The notes below the pieces were generated by a model. That model was not told the origin of the DNA and searched no databases. It was given only the letters and a program-made list of their open reading frames with translations. From Thermomonas aquatica (GTDB lineage: Bacteria > Pseudomonadota > Gammaproteobacteria > Xanthomonadales > Xanthomonadaceae): DNA of 64,000 bases. Location of the stretch: contig NZ_CP040871.1 of the NCBI RefSeq assembly GCF_006337105.1, positions 1,240,001 through 1,304,000 on the forward strand, written 5' to 3'. A program made the position numbers and the translations under genes. This document shows, one piece after another, positions 22,114-31,521 of this stretch; position 1 is the first letter of the stretch, and every line of letters begins with the position of its first letter.

Positions 22114-23235
22114 ATGAGCGTCGCTCCCAACCACGCCCCGCCCGCCGTCGCCGTCGATCCGCAGGATCCGGCCAGGCTGCGCCTGTCGGGACGCTGGACG
22201 CTGCGCTACGCCAACGAAGTCGGCGAGGCCCTGCGCGCGGCGCCGGACGGGATCGCCTGCGTCGATGCCAGCGCGGTGGAACGCATCGATACCCTCGGCG
22301 TGCTGCAACTGCTGCGCTACGCCGACCGCAACAAGCTCGACTTCGACCGCTTCGCCTTCCGCGACGACCAGAAATCGCTGATCGCGGCGATCGAGGACGT
22401 CCACGACCAGCGCCCGAAGAAGCAGCGCGACCACGGCTTCCATGCCGCGCTGGGCCGGCTCGGCTTCGCGGTGGTCGACAACACCCGCGAAGTCGTCGCC
22501 CTGGTCGCCTTCCTCGGCGAGGTGCTGGCCAAGCTGCTGCGCCTGTTCAAGGAACCGCGCCGCTTCCGCCTCACCGCCACCGTCCACCACATGGAACAGG
22601 TCGGCCTGGACGCAGCGCCGCTGGTCGCGCTGCTGTCGTTCATGGTCGGCGCGGTGATCGCCTTCCTCGGCGCGATGGTGCTGCAGGACTTCGGCGCCAC
22701 CATCTTCGTGGTCGAGCTGGTCAGCGCCGCCTTCCTGCGCGAATTCGGCGTGCTGCTGACCGCGATCCTGCTGGCCGGCCGCACCGCCAGCGCGTTCACC
22801 GCGCAGATCGGGATGATGGTCAACCGCGAGGAAGTCGACGCGATCCGCGTGCTCGGCCTGGACCCGATCGACCTGCTGGTGATCCCGCGCGTGCTGGCCC
22901 TGCTGGCGATGCTGCCGCTGCTGACCTTCATCGCGATGATGGCCGGCCTGCTCGGCGGCATGGCGGTGGGCGCGTTCAACCTCGACATCCCCGCCGCCGC
23001 CTACTTGGCGCGCATGCAGGAGATGATGGAGACCCGGCATTTCTGGGTCGGCATGTCCAAGGCGCCGGTGTTCGCGATGGTGATCGCGCTGATCGGCTGC
23101 CTGGAGGGCCTGCAGACCGAGGGCACCGCGCAATCGCTGGGCGAGCGCACCACCTCGAGCGTGGTGCAGTCGATCTCGATGGTGATCGTGCTCGACGCGC
23201 TGGCGGCGCTGTGGTTCATGGAGATGGATTTCTGA
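22114..23235 (+). CDS. MlaE-family lipid ABC permease with fused STAS domain
   Basis: 373 residues. Residues 20-100 form a STAS domain (LRLSGRWTLRYANEVGEAL, VDASAVERIDTLGVLQLL), which in E. coli is the separate protein MlaB. The rest is an MlaE permease with about five membrane segments and the family block VGLDAAPLVALLSFMVGAV and FLREFGVLLTAILLAGR. It moves phospholipid between the membranes with the downstream ATPase and MCE protein. First gene of a four-gene operon joined by stop/start overlaps. Confidence 0.92.
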   Translation: MSVAPNHAPPAVAVDPQDPARLRLSGRWTLRYANEVGEALRAAPDGIACVDASAVERIDTLGVLQLLRYADRNKLDFDRFAFRDDQKSLIAAIEDVHDQRPKKQRDHGFHAALGRLGFAVVDNTREVVALVAFLGEVLAKLLRLFKEPRRFRLTATVHHMEQVGLDAAPLVALLSFMVGAVIAFLGAMVLQDFGATIFVVELVSAAFLREFGVLLTAILLAGRTASAFTAQIGMMVNREEVDAIRVLGLDPIDLLVIPRVLALLAMLPLLTFIAMMAGLLGGMAVGAFNLDIPAAAYLARMQEMMETRHFWVGMSKAPVFAMVIALIGCLEGLQTEGTAQSLGERTTSSVVQSISMVIVLDALAALWFMEMDF

Positions 23236-24062
23236 TGACCGCGAACGCCGGCGCCACGCGCACGCTGGACGGCGTCGTGATCGGCGATGCGCCGCTGATC
23301 AGCGTGCGCGGCCTGGTCAACCGCTTCGGCGAGCAACTGGTCCACGACGGCGTCGACCTCGACGTGCGGCGCGGCGAGATCCTCGGCGTGGTCGGCGGCT
23401 CCGGCACCGGCAAGTCGGTGCTGATGCGCTCGATCCTGGGCCTGCGCAGGCCGGACGCCGGCCGCATCCGGGTGCTGGGCGTGGATGCGATGGCGGAGGA
23501 TCCGGTCACCCGCCGCCACATCGACCGCAACAGCGGCGTGCTGTTCCAGGACGGCGCGTTGTTCTCCTCGCTGACCGTGGGCGAGAACGTGCAGGTGCCG
23601 CTCAAGGAGTACTACCCCGACCTGCCCGATTCGCTGCGCTACGAACTGGCCCTGCTCAAGATCAAGCTGGCCGGCCTGCCCGCGGATGCGCTGGACAAGC
23701 TGCCCTCGCAGCTCTCCGGCGGCATGCGCAAGCGCGCCGGGCTGGCGCGCGCGCTGTCGCTGGACCCGCCGCTGCTGTTCCTCGACGAACCCACCGCCGG
23801 CCTCGACCCGATCGGCGCGGCGGCGTTCGACAGCCTGATCCGCACCCTGCAGCAGGCGCTGGGCCTGACCGTGTTCCTGATCACGCACGACCTCGACACG
23901 CTATACGCTATCTGCGACCGGGTGGCGGTGCTGGCCGACCGCAAGGTCATCGCGGTGGCGCCGGTGGCCGAACTGGAAACGCTGGACCACCCGTGGGTGC
24001 AGGACTATTTCAACGGCCCGCGCGGCCGTGCCACACGCGATGCGATGCAGGAAACAGACTGA
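23235..24062 (+). CDS. MlaF-family lipid ABC transporter ATPase
   Basis: 275 residues. Energises the MCE lipid transporter from the cytosol. Walker A GGSGTGKS at 54-61, Q-loop in VLFQDGALF, signature LSGGMRKRAGLARAL and Walker B LLFLDEPTAGLDP with switch His in LITHDLDTL are all intact. The VLFQDGALFSSLTVGENV block is typical of MlaF. The ATG overlaps the permease stop as TGATG. Confidence 0.94.
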   Translation: MTANAGATRTLDGVVIGDAPLISVRGLVNRFGEQLVHDGVDLDVRRGEILGVVGGSGTGKSVLMRSILGLRRPDAGRIRVLGVDAMAEDPVTRRHIDRNSGVLFQDGALFSSLTVGENVQVPLKEYYPDLPDSLRYELALLKIKLAGLPADALDKLPSQLSGGMRKRAGLARALSLDPPLLFLDEPTAGLDPIGAAAFDSLIRTLQQALGLTVFLITHDLDTLYAICDRVAVLADRKVIAVAPVAELETLDHPWVQDYFNGPRGRATRDAMQETD

Positions 24063-24075
24063 TGGAGCGCAAGTG

Positions 24076-25002
24076 ATGGAGACGCGTGCCAACTACGTGC
24101 TGATCGGCGCCTTCACCGTGCTGACCGCGGCCTGCCTGCTGCTGTTCGCGCTGTGGGCGGCGAAATTCAGCTCGGACCGCAACTGGCGCCAGTACGAAGT
24201 GGTCTTCACCGAACCGGTGACCGGCCTGACCGAAGGCGGCAGCGTGCAGTACAACGGCATCGGCGTGGGCACCGTGGACAAGCTCAGCCTGGCCCCGGAC
24301 GACGCGCGCAAGGTGATCGCCCTGCTCAAGCTCAAGGCCGACGCCCCGATCAAGGTGGATACCCGCGCCAAGCTCTCCCAGCAGGGCATCACCGGCGTGC
24401 CCTTCATCCTGCTTTCGGGCGGCAGCCCGCAGGCGGCGCTGCTGGAGCCGAACGACAACGGCGACGTCCCGGTCATCCGCACCGAACCGTCCGCCCTGCA
24501 GAACATCGCCGACACCGCCAACCGGCTGGTGGCGCGGATGGACGAGCTGCTCAGCGAAAAGAACATCCGGCACATCAGCGGCACCCTGGAAAACCTCGAC
24601 CAGGCCACCGGCAGCATCGCCGCGCAGCGCGAGGACATTTCCAGGCTGATCGTCAACGCGCGCGAGGCCACCGACACGCTGAAGCTGACCCTGGCGAACG
24701 CCAACGGCGCGATCGAGGGCATCGACCAGAACCTGGTGAAGCAGCTGCCCGCCTTGATGGCCAAGCTCGACAGCACCGTCGGCAAGCTGGACTCGGTGGC
24801 CGGCAATGCCGATGCGCTGATCGCGGAGAACCGCCCGGGCCTGCAGAGCTTCACCAACGACGGCCTGGCCCAGCTCGGCCCGACCCTGGCCGAGCTGCGC
24901 AGCCTGGTCCGCGACCTGCGCCGCATCAGCGACAGCCTCGACGGCGGCCCCGCGCGCTACATCCTGGGCCGCGACGCGCCGAAGGAGTTCGAACCCAAAT
25001 GA
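24076..25002 (+). CDS. MlaD-family MCE lipid-binding protein
   Basis: 308 residues. One N-terminal membrane anchor (VLIGAFTVLTAACLLLFALW) is followed by a single MCE domain (about 35-115, with GLTEGGSVQYNGIGVG and the GITGVPFILLSGG loop) and a long helical tail. MCE rings form the periplasmic lipid channel. The long helix is closer to bridge-forming MCE proteins than to short E. coli MlaD. A four-codon frame ATG-GAG-CGC-AAG-TGA lies between the ATPase stop and this start, both joints being TGATG. No MlaC-type shuttle gene is present here. Confidence 0.92.
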   Translation: METRANYVLIGAFTVLTAACLLLFALWAAKFSSDRNWRQYEVVFTEPVTGLTEGGSVQYNGIGVGTVDKLSLAPDDARKVIALLKLKADAPIKVDTRAKLSQQGITGVPFILLSGGSPQAALLEPNDNGDVPVIRTEPSALQNIADTANRLVARMDELLSEKNIRHISGTLENLDQATGSIAAQREDISRLIVNAREATDTLKLTLANANGAIEGIDQNLVKQLPALMAKLDSTVGKLDSVAGNADALIAENRPGLQSFTNDGLAQLGPTLAELRSLVRDLRRISDSLDGGPARYILGRDAPKEFEPK

Positions 25003-25649
25003 CCCGCTCGCAGAACACCCCGCATCGCATCGCCAGCGGCCTCGCCGCACTGCTGCTGGCCGGCTGCTCCGTGCTCGGCAGCCCGAAGGACGCACCGACC
25101 GTGTTCGCCCCCGAGGCGAAGGCGGAAGCCGACCCGGCCTGGCCGCGCGTGGCCTGGCAACTCGCCACCACCCGTCCGGGCGCGGCGCGGGTGCTGGACA
25201 GCAGCCGGATCGCGGTCAGCCCGGTCGCGGGCGAACTGCAGGTCTACAAGGGCGCCGCCTGGGCGCGCACCCCGCCGGAGATGCTGGAAGACGGCGTGCT
25301 GCGCACGCTGGAGGACTCCGGCAAGATCCCCGCGGTCGCGCGCCAGGGCAGCGGCATCGGCGCCGACTACCGGCTGGTGATGGAAATCCGCCATTTCGAG
25401 GCCGACTACGCCGGCGCGGCGGTGCCGTCCGCGGTGGTCGAAGTCAGCGCCAAGCTGCTGCATGCGAGCGACCAGGCGGTGGTCGGCAGCCGCGTGTTCC
25501 GCCATGCGCAGCCGGCCTCCGGCACCGAGGTGGCGCTGGTCGCCGAGGCCTTCTCGCAGGCGCTGGGCGCGACCAGCGGCGAGATCGCCGGCTGGGTGCT
25601 GGCGACCGGGCAGGCGCACGAAACCCGGCACCCGAGCGGCAAGCACTGA
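24999..25649 (+). CDS. ABC-type transport auxiliary lipoprotein (PqiC-like)
   Basis: 216 residues with a lipobox (LLLAGC), so an outer-membrane lipoprotein is likely. The core fits the ABC-transport auxiliary family: SSRIAVSPVAGELQVYKGAAWARTPPEMLED, then a strand-rich half. E. coli PqiC is the best-known member. It is the last gene of the operon and its ATG overlaps the MCE gene stop as ATGA. Probably the outer-membrane end of the lipid path. Confidence 0.88.
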   Translation: MTRSQNTPHRIASGLAALLLAGCSVLGSPKDAPTVFAPEAKAEADPAWPRVAWQLATTRPGAARVLDSSRIAVSPVAGELQVYKGAAWARTPPEMLEDGVLRTLEDSGKIPAVARQGSGIGADYRLVMEIRHFEADYAGAAVPSAVVEVSAKLLHASDQAVVGSRVFRHAQPASGTEVALVAEAFSQALGATSGEIAGWVLATGQAHETRHPSGKH

Positions 25650-25723
25650 GCAGGTCCGCTCCTGTCTAGATTGCCGCCTCTACGCAAAGCCCGGAAAATC
25701 GCGGGCAGCCAGAGGAGAGCCAG

Positions 25724-27400
25724 ATGAGCCAAGCGAACCAGGACGCCGTCGCCCGCGAATCGATGGAGTACGACGTTGTCGTGGTCGGGGCCGGCCCGGG
25801 CGGGCTCGCCACCGCGATCCGGCTGAAGCAGCTGGCGGCCGAAGCCGGCCGCGAGGTTGCGGTCTGCGTGCTGGAAAAGGGCTCGGAGCCGGGCGCGCAC
25901 ATCCTGTCCGGCGCGATCATGGACCCGAAGGCGCTGACCGAACTGTTCCCGGACTGGGCCGAACGCGGCGCGCCGCTCAAGCAGGCGGTGGCGAAGGACG
26001 AATTCCTGTTCCTCGACGAAACCGGTTCGAAGGCCACGCCGAACTGGCTGCTGCCGGAATGCTTCCACAACGAGGGCAACTACATCGTCAGCCTCGGCGC
26101 GGTGACGCGCTGGCTGGCGCAGCAGGCCGAAGCGCTCGGCGTGGAGATCTTCCCCGGCTTCGCCGCCGCCGAAGTGCTGTACGACGAGACCGGCGCAGTG
26201 ATGGGCGTCGCCACCGGCGACATGGGCATCGGCAAGGACGGCCAGCCGACCGACCAGTTCCAGCGCGGCATGGAACTGCATGCGAAGTACACGATCTTCG
26301 CCGAAGGTTCGCGCGGCCAGCTGGGCCGGCAACTGATCGCGAAATACAAGCTCGATGCCGGCAAGGATCCGCAGAGCTACGGCATCGGCATCAAGGAACT
26401 GTGGCAGGCGGATCCGGCCAAGCACCAGCCGGGCCTGGTCGTGCATACCGCCGGCTGGCCGCTGGATAGCGACACCTACGGCGGCTCGTTCCTGTACCAC
26501 GCAGAGAACGGCCAGATCGCGGTGGGCTTCGTGGTCGGCCTCGACTACAGGAACCCGTGGCTGAGCCCGTTCAACGAGTTCCAGCGCTTCAAGACCCACC
26601 CGGCGATCCGCAAGCACCTGGAAGGCGGCAAGCGCATCGGCTACGGCGCGCGCGCGATCACCGCCGGCGGCCTGCTCAGCCTGCCGAAGCTGGTGTTCCC
26701 CGGCGGCGCGCTGGTCGGCTGCGAGGCCGGCACCCTCAACGCCAGCCGGATCAAGGGCAGCCATGCCGCGATCAAGACCGGCATGCTGGCCGCCGACGCC
26801 GCGTTCGCGGCCTTGGGCGAAGGCCGCCAGCGCGATGAACTCGCCACCTACCCGGCCGCGTTCGAGAACAGCTGGCTGCACGCCGAGCTGCTGCAGGCCA
26901 AGAACTTCAAGCAGTGGTTCAAGAAAGGCCGCAGCTTCGCGACACTGATGACCGGCATCGAGCAATGGCTGCTGCCGAAACTCGGCATCCGCAATCCGCC
27001 GTGGACGATCCATCGGCAGAAGCCCGATTACGCCTGCCTGGAACCGGCGGCGACACAGCCGAAGATCGACTATCCCAAGCCCGACGGCGTGCTGAGCTTC
27101 GACCGCCTGAGCTCGGTGTTCCTGTCCAGCACCCACCACGACGAGAACCAGCCGGCGCACCTGACCCTGAAGAACCCGGCGATCCCGGTCGAAGTGAACC
27201 TGCGCGAATACGCCGGCCCCGAGGCGCGCTACTGCCCGGCGGCGGTGTACGAATTCGTCGGCGAGCAAGGCCACGAACGGCTGCAGATCAATGCCGCCAA
27301 CTGCGTGCACTGCAAGACCTGCGACATCAAGGATCCGACCCAGAACATCGTCTGGGTGGCGCCGCAGGGCGGCGGCGGGCCGAACTACCAGAACATGTGA
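25724..27400 (+). CDS. Electron transfer flavoprotein-ubiquinone oxidoreductase
   Basis: 558 residues. Passes electrons from ETF to ubiquinone at the membrane. The FAD-binding VVVVGAGPGG motif is at 18-27. The [4Fe-4S] cluster ligands are Cys504, Cys527, Cys530 and Cys533 (RYCPAAVYE, then CVHCKTCDIKDP). Length and the ASRIKGSHAAIKTGM block fit the family. An AGAGGAG ribosome-binding site precedes the ATG, and TAGATT near 25667 may be a -10. A strong terminator follows. Its partners etfB/etfA are 1.5 kb downstream. Confidence 0.96.
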   Translation: MSQANQDAVARESMEYDVVVVGAGPGGLATAIRLKQLAAEAGREVAVCVLEKGSEPGAHILSGAIMDPKALTELFPDWAERGAPLKQAVAKDEFLFLDETGSKATPNWLLPECFHNEGNYIVSLGAVTRWLAQQAEALGVEIFPGFAAAEVLYDETGAVMGVATGDMGIGKDGQPTDQFQRGMELHAKYTIFAEGSRGQLGRQLIAKYKLDAGKDPQSYGIGIKELWQADPAKHQPGLVVHTAGWPLDSDTYGGSFLYHAENGQIAVGFVVGLDYRNPWLSPFNEFQRFKTHPAIRKHLEGGKRIGYGARAITAGGLLSLPKLVFPGGALVGCEAGTLNASRIKGSHAAIKTGMLAADAAFAALGEGRQRDELATYPAAFENSWLHAELLQAKNFKQWFKKGRSFATLMTGIEQWLLPKLGIRNPPWTIHRQKPDYACLEPAATQPKIDYPKPDGVLSFDRLSSVFLSSTHHDENQPAHLTLKNPAIPVEVNLREYAGPEARYCPAAVYEFVGEQGHERLQINAANCVHCKTCDIKDPTQNIVWVAPQGGGGPNYQNM

Positions 27401-27403
27401 AAC

Positions 27404-27431
27404 GAAGAAGCCGCCCGAGGGCGGCTTCTTC
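27404..27431. terminator. Bidirectional hairpin between convergent genes
   Basis: GAAGAAGCCGCC pairs with GGCGGCTTCTTC (12 bp, loop CGAG) directly after the ETF-QO stop. It lies 23 bases from the convergent scoB stop, so it can serve both directions. Confidence 0.8.
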
Positions 27432-27454
27432 TTTGCGGCATTGCAAACGCGCGG

Positions 27455-28081
27455 TCAGTGCAGCGGCACGCCGGTCTTCTCCACCGCTTCCTCGCGGCTC
27501 ACGCCATCGGCCAGCTCCACCAGCTTCAGCCCATCGGCAGTGACGTCGAACACGCCCAGCTCGGTGATGATCCGGTTGACCACGCCCACGCCGGTCAGCG
27601 GCAGCGTGCACTGCGGCAGGATCTTCGACGAACCGGCCTTGGTCACGTGCTCCATCAGCACCACCACGCGCTTCACGCCAGCGACCAGGTCCATCGCGCC
27701 GCCCATGCCCTTGACCATCTTGCCGGGCACCATCCAGTTGGCCAGGTCGCCCTTGTCGGTGACTTCCATCGCGCCGAGGATGGCCAGGTCGATGTGGCCG
27801 CCGCGGATCATCGCGAACGAGTCGTGGCTGCCGAAGTAGCTGGCGCCGGGCACCGCGGTCACGGTCTGCTTGCCGGCGTTGATCAGGTCGGCGTCGAGCT
27901 GCGCCTCGGTCGGGAACGGGCCGATGCCGAGCAGGCCGTTCTCGCTCTGCAGCCACACGTCCATGCCGTCCGGGATGTAGTTCGCCACCAGCGTCGGCAG
28001 GCCGATGCCGAGGTTCACGTAGGCGCCGTCGCTCAGCTCCTGCGCGGCGCGCTGCGCCATCTGTTCGCGGGTCCAGGCCAT
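27455..28081 (-). CDS. scoB: 3-oxoacid CoA-transferase subunit B
   Basis: 208 residues. With subunit A it moves CoA from succinyl-CoA to acetoacetate or related 3-oxoacids. The catalytic Glu47 is in [11 protein letters not shown]. The [19 protein letters not shown] opening and the [19 protein letters not shown] block (here [15 protein letters not shown]) are typical. One base separates its start from the scoA stop. Next to ETF genes, it fits short-chain acid or ketone-body use. Confidence 0.94.
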   Translation of the reverse strand: MAWTREQMAQRAAQELSDGAYVNLGIGLPTLVANYIPDGMDVWLQSENGLLGIGPFPTEAQLDADLINAGKQTVTAVPGASYFGSHDSFAMIRGGHIDLAILGAMEVTDKGDLANWMVPGKMVKGMGGAMDLVAGVKRVVVLMEHVTKAGSSKILPQCTLPLTGVGVVNRIITELGVFDVTADGLKLVELADGVSREEAVEKTGVPLH

Positions 28082-28082
28082 C

Positions 28083-28799
28083 TCAGTTGTCCTCCTGGCG
28101 GATGGTGCGTTGTTCGATGCGCTTCTCCGGCGTGGCGTTGACCACGATGCGGTCGACGTAGATGCCGGGCAGGTGCACGTGGTCGGGATCGATCTCGCCG
28201 ATCTCCACCAGTTCTTCCACCTCCACCACGCAGGCCTTGCCGGCCATCGCCGCCGCCGGGTTGAAGTTACGCGCGGTCTTGCGGAACACCAGGTTGCCGG
28301 CCTTGTCCGCCTTCCACGCCTTGACCAGCGAGACGTCGGCCCTCAGCGCGGTTTCCAGCACGTAGTGGCGGCCGTCGATCTCGCGGGTTTCCTTGCCGTC
28401 GGCGACGATCGTGCCGTAGCCGGTGGCGGTGAAGAACGCCGGGATGCCGGCGCCGCCCGCGCGCAGGCGCTCGGCCAGCGTGCCTTGCGGATTGAATTCC
28501 AGTTCGAGTTCGCCGCCCAGGTACTGGCGTTCGAATTCCTTGTTCTCGCCCACGTAGGACGAAATCATCTTGCGGATCTGCCGCGTGGTCAGCAGCTGGC
28601 CCAGGCCGAAGCCGTCCACGCCGGCGTTGTTGGAGATCACGGTCAGGTCCTTGACCCCGGAATCGCGCAGCGCGGCGATCAGCGCCTCGGGGATGCCGCA
28701 CAGGCCGAAGCCGCCGACGGCGAGGGTCTGGCCATCCGCCACCAGCCCGGACAGGGCGGCGTCGGCGCTGGGATACTGCTTGCTCTTGGCGGCTGCCAC
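28083..28799 (-). CDS. scoA: 3-oxoacid CoA-transferase subunit A
   Basis: 238 residues. Binds CoA and pairs with ScoB. The GTG at 28799 is preferred because GGAG lies eight bases upstream; an in-frame ATG at 28829 overlaps the likely -10 box and has no ribosome-binding site. Motifs are [28 protein letters not shown] and the CoA-site loop near FFTATGYGT. First gene of the scoAB operon, divergent from etfBA. Confidence 0.93.
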   Translation of the reverse strand: MAAAKSKQYPSADAALSGLVADGQTLAVGGFGLCGIPEALIAALRDSGVKDLTVISNNAGVDGFGLGQLLTTRQIRKMISSYVGENKEFERQYLGGELELEFNPQGTLAERLRAGGAGIPAFFTATGYGTIVADGKETREIDGRHYVLETALRADVSLVKAWKADKAGNLVFRKTARNFNPAAAMAGKACVVEVEELVEIGEIDPDHVHLPGIYVDRIVVNATPEKRIEQRTIRQEDN

Positions 28800-28827
28800 G
28801 TGCGGTGCTCCGATGCAGGGGACGCCC

Positions 28828-28833
28828 ATTCTA
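28828..28833 (-). promoter_or_regulatory. Putative scoAB -10 box (TAGAAT)
   Basis: TAGAAT on the minus strand lies 29 bases before the chosen scoA GTG; transcription would begin inside the longer alternative reading frame, which supports the GTG start. The -35 is not clear. Confidence 0.4.
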
Positions 28834-28919
28834 GCGGGCGCCGGCGACCGGCCTACCGTACCTTCGGGCAATCCTGCGTATGCCGCTGGCCGCGTCCTGC
28901 AGGGTCCGGACGCGTCCGC

Positions 28920-28925
28920 TAAAAT
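28920..28925 (+). promoter_or_regulatory. Putative etfBA -10 box (TAAAAT)
   Basis: TAAAAT stands out in a G+C-rich region 48 bases before the etfB ATG. It would drive etfBA, divergent from scoAB, across the 174-bp intergenic region. Confidence 0.4.
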
Positions 28926-28973
28926 GACGGGCTCGGCCGCATGGCCCCGTTCTCCCCACAGGATTCCCGCACG

Positions 28974-29720
28974 ATGAAGATCCTCGTCGGCTACAAGCGC
29001 GTGGTGGACTACAACGTCCGCATCCAGGTCAAGCCGGACGGTTCCGGCGTGGTCACCGACGGCGTCAAGCTGTCGGCCAACCCGTTCGACGACATCGCGC
29101 TGGAAGAAGCCCTGCGCCTGCGCGACAAGGGCATCGCCAGCGAGGTGGTGGTCGCCACCATCGCCCCCGCCGATGCCCAGGCCCACCTGCGCAACGGCCT
29201 GGCGATGGGCGCCAATCGCGCCATCCACGTGGTTGCCGACGCGCCGATCCAGCCGCTGACCGCCGCCCGCACCCTGCTCAAGCTGATCGAGAAGGAGCAG
29301 CCGGACCTGGTCATCCTCGGCAAGCAGGCGATCGACGACGACGCCAGCCAGACCGGACAGATGCTGGCCACGCTGTGGGGCCGCCCGCAGGCGACGTTCG
29401 CGTCGAAGCTCGACATCGAAGGCGGCAAGGCCACGGTGGTGCGCGAGGTCGATGCCGGCCTCGAGACCCTGGAAGTCGACCTGCCGGCGGTGGTCACCAC
29501 CGACCTGCGCCTCAACGAGCCGCGCTTCATCAAGCTGCCGGACATCATGAAGGCCAAGAGCAAGCCGCTGGAAACCATCGCCTTCGCCGACCTCGGCGTC
29601 GATGCCGGCGACACCTTGAAAACCACCCACTACGCGGCGCCGGCCAAGCGCAGCCGCGGAGTGATGGTGAAGGACGCGGCCGAACTGGTCGCCACGCTGA
29701 AGCAGAAGGGGTTGCTGTGA
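28974..29720 (+). CDS. etfB: Electron transfer flavoprotein beta subunit
   Basis: 248 residues. Carries the AMP-binding and interaction surface of ETF, which accepts electrons from acyl-CoA dehydrogenases. The start [15 protein letters not shown] is typical and follows CAGGATTCC. Motifs [18 protein letters not shown] and [18 protein letters not shown] are characteristic. The stop overlaps the etfA start as TGATG. Confidence 0.96.
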   Translation: MKILVGYKRVVDYNVRIQVKPDGSGVVTDGVKLSANPFDDIALEEALRLRDKGIASEVVVATIAPADAQAHLRNGLAMGANRAIHVVADAPIQPLTAARTLLKLIEKEQPDLVILGKQAIDDDASQTGQMLATLWGRPQATFASKLDIEGGKATVVREVDAGLETLEVDLPAVVTTDLRLNEPRFIKLPDIMKAKSKPLETIAFADLGVDAGDTLKTTHYAAPAKRSRGVMVKDAAELVATLKQKGLL

Positions 29721-30661
29721 TGGGCAAGGTTCTGATCGTCGCCGAACACCTGGACGGCAAGCTCAACGCCTCCACCGCCAAGTGCGTGAGCGCCGCGCAG
29801 GCGCTGAAGCCGGATTCCATCGACATCGTCGTGCTCGCCGCCGATCCGGCCGGCGTCGCCGCCGAGGCCGCGCAGATCGCCGGCGTGGCGAACGTGCTGA
29901 CCGTCGCCAATGCCGCCAATGCCAACGCCATCGCGCAGGTGCTGGCGCCGCAGGTCGCGGCGCTGGCCAAGGGCTATACCCACGTGTTCGGCCCCAGCAC
30001 CACCTTCGGCAAGGACCTGATGCCCTGCGTCGCCGCCCTGCTCGGCGTGGCCCAGGTCTCCGACGTGATGGCGGTCGAAGGCACGCATGCCTTCAAGCGC
30101 CCGATCTACGCCGGCAACGCGATCATCACCGTCGAAGCGCCGGCCGACCACGCCGTGGTCGCCACCGTGCGCACCGCCTCGTGGCCGGAAGCGGCACGCG
30201 GCGGCAGCGCCGCAGTGGAAGCGGCGGATGTCGATGCCGCACTGCCGTCGCATACGCGCTACATCGGCCTGGCCGCCGGCAAATCGGATCGCCCCGACCT
30301 GCAGAGCGCCAGGCGCGTGGTCTCCGGCGGCCGCGGCGTCGGCTCGAAGGAGAACTTCGAGATCATCTACAAGTTCGCCGACAAGCTCGGCGCCGCGGTC
30401 GGCGCCTCGCGCGCCGCGGTCGATGCCGGCTACGTGCCGAACGAACTGCAGGTCGGCCAGACCGGCAAGATCATCGCCCCGGAGCTGTACATCGCGGTCG
30501 GCATCAGCGGCGCGATCCAGCACCTGACCGGGATCAAGGATGCCGGCACCATCGTCGCCATCAACAAGGACGGCGATGCGCCGATCTTCGAGATCGCCGA
30601 CGTCGGGCTGGTGGGGGATCTGTTCCAGTTGCTGCCGGAGCTCGAGCAGGCGCTTAGCTGA
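29720..30661 (+). CDS. etfA: Electron transfer flavoprotein alpha subunit
   Basis: 313 residues. Holds the FAD of ETF. The FAD-binding region reads [20 protein letters not shown], then [23 protein letters not shown] and [15 protein letters not shown]. It is second in the etfBA operon. With ETF-QO (25724) all three parts of the electron path are encoded within 5 kb. Confidence 0.96.
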   Translation: MGKVLIVAEHLDGKLNASTAKCVSAAQALKPDSIDIVVLAADPAGVAAEAAQIAGVANVLTVANAANANAIAQVLAPQVAALAKGYTHVFGPSTTFGKDLMPCVAALLGVAQVSDVMAVEGTHAFKRPIYAGNAIITVEAPADHAVVATVRTASWPEAARGGSAAVEAADVDAALPSHTRYIGLAAGKSDRPDLQSARRVVSGGRGVGSKENFEIIYKFADKLGAAVGASRAAVDAGYVPNELQVGQTGKIIAPELYIAVGISGAIQHLTGIKDAGTIVAINKDGDAPIFEIADVGLVGDLFQLLPELEQALS

Positions 30662-30726
30662 CCTCGCCTGCGCATCGCCCGGTTACCCTTGTCCACGGTC
30701 CACGCCCCCCGCATCCGAGAATTCCG

Positions 30727-31143
30727 ATGAACAAGCTCCACCTGATCCTGTTGCCGCTCGCGCTTGGCCTTGCCGCCTGCGGCCCGAAGCCGAGCGACGA
30801 CACCGCGCCGGTGGCCGATGCCCCCGCAGCCGCCACGGCACCGGCCACTGCGGCGCCGCAGGTCGAGGTCGCCCCGACCACGATGATCCACGCGCAGCCC
30901 GCCGCGCTTGCGGATTGCAAGCAGACCTCGGTGACCCTGCAGTGGGACGTGCGCAGCCAGAAACCCGGGCTGACCTCGGTGAAAATCTATACGGCCGACG
31001 GCAAGCTGTTCGCGCACGCGGGCGCATCCGGCTCGAACGAAACGGGCCCATGGGTGAAGCCCGGCTTCGTGTTCGTCCTCAAGAGCGCAGCCGACGAAAC
31101 CGAGCTGGAGCGCCTGACCATCGGCGGCCCGGTCTGCCCGTAA
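30727..31143 (+). CDS. Small lipoprotein, type A of a paralogous pair
   Basis: 138 residues. The signal peptide ends in GLAACG, a clear lipobox. An Ala/Pro/Thr linker (about 25-52) leads to a strand-rich domain bounded by two cysteines ([14 protein letters not shown] to GGPVCP). The domain matches that of the convergent gene at 31159, including the WDV and VLKS segments. The function is unknown; likely an envelope protein. Confidence 0.8.
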   Translation: MNKLHLILLPLALGLAACGPKPSDDTAPVADAPAAATAPATAAPQVEVAPTTMIHAQPAALADCKQTSVTLQWDVRSQKPGLTSVKIYTADGKLFAHAGASGSNETGPWVKPGFVFVLKSAADETELERLTIGGPVCP

Positions 31144-31158
31144 GTCCCCGAGCCGGCG

Positions 31159-31521
31159 TCAGTCGGGACACGCCACCGTGGTCAGCGTGCGGCGCGCCAA
31201 CTCCACGCCGTTCCGCGACTTCAGGATGACCGTGTAGCCGTCCTGCGCCCAGGCGCCCGAGGTTTCGCTGCCCTTGGCACCGCCGTTGGTCCATGCCTTC
31301 GGCGCTTCGCCCAGGTTGGCGACTTCGATATCGACATGCTGCAGCCCGAGTCGCGTCACGTCCCAGCTGACGCGGGTCGCCACCGGCAACTCGCAGGCGC
31401 GGACCACGGCCGGCTCCAGCCGGAACTCCACCCCTTGGCGCGCGCAGCCCGCGCCGGCGAGGCATGCCAGCAGCATCGCCTTGCGCGCATGCGCCGTCGC
31501 GATCGAATCAGTTGCGCGCAT
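31159..31521 (-). CDS. Small exported protein, type B of a paralogous pair
   Basis: About 120 residues from the ATG at 31521; ATGs at 31527 and 31476 are alternatives. A hydrophobic N-terminus (AMLLACLAGAGC) suggests export, though the lipobox is imperfect. The domain (RACELPVATRVSWDV to TTVACPD) mirrors that of the lipoprotein encoded convergently 15 bases away: first and last Cys, WDV, GSETSGAWAQDGYTVILKS. It overlaps the 3' end of the LtaS-like gene by 14 bases and is the last gene of the long minus-strand array. Confidence 0.7.
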   Translation of the reverse strand: MRATDSIATAHARKAMLLACLAGAGCARQGVEFRLEPAVVRACELPVATRVSWDVTRLGLQHVDIEVANLGEAPKAWTNGGAKGSETSGAWAQDGYTVILKSRNGVELARRTLTTVACPD

